Source of the DNA: Firmicutes bacterium HGW-Firmicutes-7
Lineage (GTDB): Bacteria > Bacillota > Clostridia > Lachnospirales > Vallitaleaceae
Length of the DNA: 57,346 bases
Direction: 5' to 3'
NCBI GenBank assembly: GCA_002841375.1
Contig: PGZO01000028.1
Coordinates: 1-57,346, forward strand
Shown piece after piece: positions 53,375 to 57,346 of the stretch. A model generated the notes under the pieces. That model saw only the letters and a list, made by a program, of their open reading frames with translations, made no database searches and had not been told where the DNA came from. Positions within the stretch are counted from its first letter, which is position 1. Each line of letters opens with the position of its first letter. Position numbers and translations under genes: made by a program.

Positions 53375-54796
53375 ATGAGAATTAACCACAACATTCCAGC
53401 TCTTAGAGCGTTGCATCAATTAGACAGGTCTAATGGTAGGTTGGATAAAACATTGGAAAGACTGTCTTCTGGACTTAGAATTAATCATGCCGCGGACGAT
53501 GCTGCTGGATTAGCAATTACTCAAAAAATGGACACGCAAGTGAGAGGATTAGGACAAGCGAGTCGAAATGCCATGGATGGCATATCATTAATACAAACAG
53601 CAGAAGGTGCTTTAAATGAAGTACACGCTATGCTGCAAAGAATAAGGGAATTATCGGTTCAAGTTTCTAATGGCACTTACGATGCAAAAGACAGAACAGC
53701 AGTACAAGACGAAGTAGGTCAACTTTTAAATGAAATAGAAAGAATTTCCACAGATATTGAATTTAATGAAATGAAACTACTTAATGGTGATTTAGATCGT
53801 AGAGCATTTTCAACGGATGAAACCAGAGCGGATATTATATCTATGAGTGACACCGTTGATGCAGGTGCATATGTGCTAAATGTAACGACGGCTGCAACCC
53901 AATCAAATTATGTAGGTACTGCTGTTCCAATCGATGATGTATTAACTCCGCTAGTAGATGAAGGTACGTTTACGGGTGGTAAAATTAACCAAGGCGGTAC
54001 GATCAACATAAATGGTGAGCAAGTAGTAATTGATGAAAATGATACGAATGAAGAAGTATTTGCTAAGCTTAGGGATTTATGCGGTACGGTAGATGTTAGT
54101 TTAACATCAACAGTTATGCCATTTGACAATGGAGCAACCCTTACCTTAGAAAATAATCAATTTGGAACCAAACCTATTGTTATAACTGGAACGACTTTAT
54201 TATTAACAGCACTAGGTCTTTCAGCGGGAACGAATACAACAGGCGTTAATGCTGCAGCAACAATTACATCTGGATTTCCAACTGGAACAACTGTATCAGG
54301 ATCTGGTAAAGACTTAATTTTCCGATCAAATAATAACTTTGAATTAAGACTATCAAGCAATGTTGCAACAGGCGCAGTGACGATGAATATTCTTGAGACT
54401 GGTCCTCTTGATTTGCAAATAGGCGCAAATGAAGGCCAATTTATGGAAATAAGAATTCAGAACTTATCACCAAGCGCACTTGGTATTACAAAAATGAACC
54501 TTTCAACAGCAGAAGGTGCGCAGGAGGCTATTGGTATTGTTGATGATGCAATACAAAAGATATCCTCAGTACGTTCAAAGCTTGGTGCATACCAAAACCG
54601 TCTGGAGCATACAATTGCGAACTTAGAATCTGCTTCAGAAAACATGACGGCTTCATTATCAAGAATTCAAGATGCAGACATGGCATATGAAATGGCAAAC
54701 TTTACACAACAAAATATTATTGCTCAAGCAGGAACATCAATGCTTGCGCAAGCGAATCAAAGACCTCAATCACTCTTACAACTACTACAAGGCTAG
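53375..54796 (+). CDS. Flagellin
   Basis: 473 residues from the ATG at 53375 (AAGAGGTG upstream). The conserved N-terminal D0/D1 part (MRINHNIPALRALHQLDRSN, LSSGLRINHAADDAAGLAIT, SLIQTAEGALNEVHAMLQRI) covers about 1-140. The conserved C-terminal part (KLGAYQNRLEHTIANLESAS, ARIQDADMAYEMANF-like, ANQRPQSLLQLLQG) covers about 385-473. The Thr/Gly-rich centre (about 165-360) is the surface-exposed variable region. It is exported by the flagellar type III system and chaperoned by the FliS encoded 13 bases downstream. Confidence 0.95.
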   Translation: MRINHNIPALRALHQLDRSNGRLDKTLERLSSGLRINHAADDAAGLAITQKMDTQVRGLGQASRNAMDGISLIQTAEGALNEVHAMLQRIRELSVQVSNGTYDAKDRTAVQDEVGQLLNEIERISTDIEFNEMKLLNGDLDRRAFSTDETRADIISMSDTVDAGAYVLNVTTAATQSNYVGTAVPIDDVLTPLVDEGTFTGGKINQGGTININGEQVVIDENDTNEEVFAKLRDLCGTVDVSLTSTVMPFDNGATLTLENNQFGTKPIVITGTTLLLTALGLSAGTNTTGVNAAATITSGFPTGTTVSGSGKDLIFRSNNNFELRLSSNVATGAVTMNILETGPLDLQIGANEGQFMEIRIQNLSPSALGITKMNLSTAEGAQEAIGIVDDAIQKISSVRSKLGAYQNRLEHTIANLESASENMTASLSRIQDADMAYEMANFTQQNIIAQAGTSMLAQANQRPQSLLQLLQG

Positions 54797-54809
54797 GTGG
54801 TGAAATCAT

Positions 54810-55289
54810 ATGAATGATACAATGGTAAAGGATTTTCAAAATAAAATCGTTAATGCGGGTAAAGCCGATTTATTACTTATTAATTATGAAATGCTATTTG
54901 TAACCCTTGACGAAGCAATTCAAGCCATTGATGGGGAACAAGAAGGGGCCTTCAATAAGGCAATGTCTCAAGCGAACAGATTACTTCGAGAATTAAGTGA
55001 TAATTTAGATTTCAATTATGACATATCAAAAGATTTGATGGCGATCTACATATTCGTAAGCAAACAACTAATAGATGCTTCAATAATCTTTAGCAAAGAT
55101 CCGATCATTAGTGCTAAAAATGTATTGAATACGTTATATACAGGATGGTTAAAAGCGAGTGAGACAGAGGACAAGCAAAAGCCAATGATTGCAAATGGTC
55201 AAAAGGTATATGCTGGATTAACCTACGGCAAAGGATCACTTAATGAGATGGTATACGATAGTACGTCCTCTCGAGGATTTAGAGCATAA
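54810..55289 (+). CDS. fliS: Flagellar chaperone FliS
   Basis: 159 residues with the FliS helical pattern: DLLLINYEMLFVTLDEAIQA, RLLRELSDNLDFNYDISKDL and IYIFVSKQLIDASI. FliS binds the flagellin C-terminus to prevent premature polymerisation. It is about 25-30 residues longer than classical FliS, with a Tyr/Gly/Ser-rich tail. Position directly after flagellin supports the call. GGTGGTG precedes the ATG. Confidence 0.85.
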   Translation: MNDTMVKDFQNKIVNAGKADLLLINYEMLFVTLDEAIQAIDGEQEGAFNKAMSQANRLLRELSDNLDFNYDISKDLMAIYIFVSKQLIDASIIFSKDPIISAKNVLNTLYTGWLKASETEDKQKPMIANGQKVYAGLTYGKGSLNEMVYDSTSSRGFRA

Positions 55290-55313
55290 GAATCACGATA
55301 ATAATAAATAAAA

Positions 55314-55349
55314 AGTCAAGATAAATAAACTTATCTTGGCTTTTTTTTT
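55314..55349 (+). terminator. Terminator after fliS
   Basis: AGTCAAGATAA (55314-55324) pairs with TTATCTTGGCT (55331-55341; one G-U), followed by a long T-run. Confidence 0.9.
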
Positions 55350-55463
55350 GCGAAGCTAATTTGCAATAAGATTAATATATTTGTTAAGTTTTGTCACAAA
55401 CAATAAATAAATGTCAAACAAAACTAATTATGAGTAAAATATATTTAAATTTACTAAATTGTA

Positions 55464-55491
55464 TTGAAAATTATAATGAATGTGTTATAAT
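55464..55491 (+). promoter_or_regulatory. Promoter of the MerR-like gene
   Basis: TTGAAA (55464-55469), 16 bases, TATAAT (55486-55491), 57 bases upstream of the ATG. Confidence 0.6.
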
Positions 55492-55548
55492 AATCAATAG
55501 CATGATAGTATTCCGGTAAGTACTATATAGAGGAGGTGGGAGATAATA

Positions 55549-56091
55549 ATGGATGACAAATACATAATTTCTGACGTATCAAAAATATTAGAGGTTGAAC
55601 CACATGTATTAAGATATTGGGAAGAGGAACTCGCGCTTAACATTGAGAGAAATCAATTAGGACATAGATATTACAGCAATTCAGACCTAGAGGTGCTTAA
55701 AAAGATTAAAACGTTAAAGGAACAAGGCTTACAACTACGGGCTATTAAGCTAATGTTATCTGGAGGGACACAGAATCAAAGCACTGCAGTAACTCAAACG
55801 AACACTAGTATTGATGGATATGGTAGTAAACTAAAGCAATTTGAACTATTTTTCAAAGAAATATTACTTGAAAACAACAGACAATTAAAGGAAGAGATTA
55901 GTGAGGAGCTGACAGCAAAAATTCAGCCATTGTTTACGCAGCAGGAGGAAATAGATGAAAGACGCTTCAGAAAGCTTGACGAAACCATAAGAGAAATGCA
56001 AAAAGTGCGCCAAGAGGTTGCGGTCGCAGAAAACAAACAAAATAATAAAAGCTGGTTTTTTACAAAAAGAAAGGATAGGCCCTTTAAATAG
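55549..56091 (+). CDS. MerR-type helix-turn-helix protein with coiled-coil tail
   Basis: 180 residues. The N-terminal MerR-like winged helix (1-70: YIISDVSKILEVEPHVLRYW, GHRYYSNSDLEVLKKIKTLK) is followed by a linker. A long charged coiled coil (about 95-165: RQLKEEISEELTAKIQPLFT, RRFRKLDETIREMQKVRQE) and a basic tail complete it. It has no cysteine effector site, so it is not a metal sensor. The layout recalls RacA-like or RefZ-type DNA-anchoring proteins as well as simple regulators. AGGAGGTGGGAG precedes the ATG. Its stop lies in the terminator loop. Confidence 0.8.
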   Translation: MDDKYIISDVSKILEVEPHVLRYWEEELALNIERNQLGHRYYSNSDLEVLKKIKTLKEQGLQLRAIKLMLSGGTQNQSTAVTQTNTSIDGYGSKLKQFELFFKEILLENNRQLKEEISEELTAKIQPLFTQQEEIDERRFRKLDETIREMQKVRQEVAVAENKQNNKSWFFTKRKDRPFK

Positions 56092-56106
56092 GGCTTATCC
56101 TTTTAT
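56071..56106 (+). terminator. Terminator overlapping the end of the MerR-like gene
   Basis: AAGGATAGGCCC (56071-56082) pairs with GGGCTTATCCTT (56091-56102; one G-U), followed by TT. The ascending arm encodes the last residues of the protein. Confidence 0.8.
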
Positions 56107-56184
56107 AGACTAGAAAAGCAATCATTAATATGCGTTAACTTGTCTACTTAAAGTAGTTAAACTACTTTCATTACTAATTTGTAT

Positions 56185-56352
56185 TTATTGAGGTTGAGGT
56201 GCGTCTACAGGACAAACACCAGCACAAGCGCCACAATCGATACACACAGCTTCATCAATTACATAAATGTCGCCTTCAGCGATACATCCTACTGGACATT
56301 CTGGTTCACAAGCGCCACATGCAATACACTCATCATTAATTATATATGCCAT
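56185..56352 (-). CDS. 2[4Fe-4S] ferredoxin
   Basis: 55 residues from the ATG at 56352, with GGAGGTG just upstream on the minus strand; a longer frame begins upstream without a ribosome site. The two classic cluster motifs CIACGACEPECPVGC and CIDCGACAGVCPVDAP give eight Cys ligands. This is a clostridial-type low-potential electron carrier, for example for pyruvate:ferredoxin oxidoreductase or hydrogenase. It is a single gene, divergent in direction from the MerR-like gene's unit. Confidence 0.97.
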   Translation of the reverse strand: MAYIINDECIACGACEPECPVGCIAEGDIYVIDEAVCIDCGACAGVCPVDAPQPQ

Positions 56353-56479
56353 ATCTAACACCTCCTGAAAGATAATATAATACAGTACCATTTTAAACTA
56401 TAAATAAGTAGATGACAAGTTATTTTTTTGACAAACGATAATTAATTAAGGCAAAGAAGAAATTGGTCATTTTTAGTTG

Positions 56480-57220
56480 TTATACAATAATGACATTTCT
56501 GTTGTGCTTATAAAACACCTCTAATACTTTTAACAATTCAGCTTCAGTAGGTATTTTTGTATCTTGCAAGGTATAAGGAAGATTCAACGTCTCCCATTTG
56601 TATTCGCCCATTTTGTGAAATGGAAGCACTTCGATTCTTTCAACATTTCTATGAAGACTTATAAATTTAGATAAGTCGGAAATAATTGCTAAATCATCCG
56701 TCAAATCAGGTACAAGAACGTAACGAACCCAGATTCTTTTTTGTAGGGTATTTACATAATCAAGAAAATTAAGTGTAGGCTGTAAGTCAAAGCCAGTTAG
56801 ATCTTTATATTGCAACTTATCAAAATTCTTAATATCAATGATTACTAAGTCCGTCCACTCAAGAAGGATTCTAGTTTGATCATTAAAAATTGAACCAGAA
56901 GTATCGAGTGCAGTGTGAATTCCATGTTCCTTGCATAGCATAAAAAGTTCAATTAAAAAGTCAGCTTGCAATAAGGGCTCTCCGCCGGTAATGGTTAGGC
57001 CGCCATTAGAAAAACGCATATAAGATTCATATTTTACTATTTCATTAAACAAATCCCTTGGGGTGTATAATGTACCACCATCCGTATTCCAAGTATCTGG
57101 ATTGTGGCAGTATCGACATCGTAAGTTACAGCCTTGCATAAAAACAACAAACCTTATGCCAGGTCCATCTAAAGTTCCACAGGTTTCTATGGAGTGCACA
57201 TTTCCAATAATTTTATCCAT
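56480..57220 (-). CDS. pflA: Pyruvate formate-lyase activating enzyme
   Basis: 246 residues. MDKIIGNVHSIETCGTLDGP and GIRFVVFMQGCNLRCRYCHN carry the radical SAM triad Cys31, Cys35, Cys38. TGGEPLLQ, LDTSG and VIIDIKNFD follow as in PflA. It generates the glycyl radical on pyruvate formate-lyase. GGAGGTTTTGAT precedes the ATG on the minus strand. pflB would be expected upstream on this strand, beyond the window edge. Confidence 0.95.
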   Translation of the reverse strand: MDKIIGNVHSIETCGTLDGPGIRFVVFMQGCNLRCRYCHNPDTWNTDGGTLYTPRDLFNEIVKYESYMRFSNGGLTITGGEPLLQADFLIELFMLCKEHGIHTALDTSGSIFNDQTRILLEWTDLVIIDIKNFDKLQYKDLTGFDLQPTLNFLDYVNTLQKRIWVRYVLVPDLTDDLAIISDLSKFISLHRNVERIEVLPFHKMGEYKWETLNLPYTLQDTKIPTEAELLKVLEVFYKHNRNVIIV

Positions 57221-57250
57221 ATCAAAACCTCCAATTATTATTATAGGTTA

Positions 57251-57293
57251 GGCGTTTGCGAAACGCCACAACCCGCATAAATACGGGATTTTT
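57251..57293 (+). terminator. Terminator-like double hairpin upstream of pflA
   Basis: GGCGTTTGCGAAACGCC (57251-57267) is followed by CCCG (57272-57275) pairing with CGGG (57284-57287) and a T6 run on the plus strand. The minus strand of this segment forms the same hairpins just ahead of pflA, so it may also be an intercistronic pflB-pflA stem. Confidence 0.5.
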
Positions 57294-57346
57294 TCTTCAC
57301 AAAAACATATAACTCCTCGCCTGATTATGGTAAAATTGAATTATCA

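Overview
The window is low-GC Firmicute DNA, most likely from an anaerobic, flagellated member of the Clostridia. The grounds are AT-rich sequence with strong AGGAGG ribosome sites and frequent GTG/TTG starts, a long Bacillus-type SRP RNA, radical-SAM activases (pyruvate formate-lyase activase, NrdG-like), a 2[4Fe-4S] ferredoxin, TRAP transport and a complete pectin/uronate catabolic pathway. A Vallitalea/Natranaerovirga-like pectin degrader would fit, but that is inference from gene content only.

Layout. 0.2-3.3 kb: a GH13 amylosucrase-like enzyme and a solo MsmX/UgpC-type sugar ABC ATPase. 3.4-5.8 kb: a lipoprotein with two tandem FMN-binding-like repeats, followed by an ApbE flavin transferase (probable extracellular flavinylation pair). 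5.9-9.6 kb: a chemoreceptor, a small membrane protein, a DnaA-box cluster, a structured leader and a truncated CheA-like gene. 9.6-14.8 kb: PhoH-type PIN-ATPase, DUF885 lipoprotein, MTA/SAH nucleosidase and an unknown membrane protein. 14.9-15.3 kb: a tandem array of a 118-bp palindromic MITE-like repeat. 15.3-17.5 kb: a radical-SAM/partner DNA-repair pair whose promoter carries two LexA-like boxes. 17.8-19.1 kb: NrdG-like activase (minus strand) and tadA.

19.1-37.8 kb is a plus-strand uronate island: eda, two KDG kinases, kduI, kduD, a GntR regulator, a KdgF-like cupin, uxaB-uxaA-uxaC, a YesM/YesN-like two-component pair, two tandem DctP binding proteins, DctQ, DctM and an SDR mannonate-type oxidoreductase. 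Together they import uronates, convert galacturonate (UxaC, UxaB, UxaA) and unsaturated pectin monomers (cupin, KduI, KduD) to KDG, and split it through KDPG to pyruvate and glyceraldehyde-3-phosphate. The island and a minus-strand OmpR-type two-component pair lie between tadA and ffs-dnaX-ebfC-recR, genes that are adjacent in Bacillus subtilis near its origin.

43.4-49.8 kb is a looser accessory stretch: short tandem repeats, a DUF2089-type regulator with a membrane partner and three operator-like repeats, two small lipoproteins, an HD-GYP phosphodiesterase, a tiny MGDKSP protein, another repeat copy and a decayed YhcG/DUF1016 nuclease gene. 49.8-55.3 kb is flagellar: a very long FliK-like protein, a 40-residue ORF, flagellin with a SigD-like promoter and FliS. 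The end holds a MerR-like coiled-coil protein, ferredoxin and pflA (last two on the minus strand).

Starts were moved from the longest ORF wherever a ribosome site clearly favoured an internal codon. No tRNA, rRNA, CRISPR array or intact transposase was seen.
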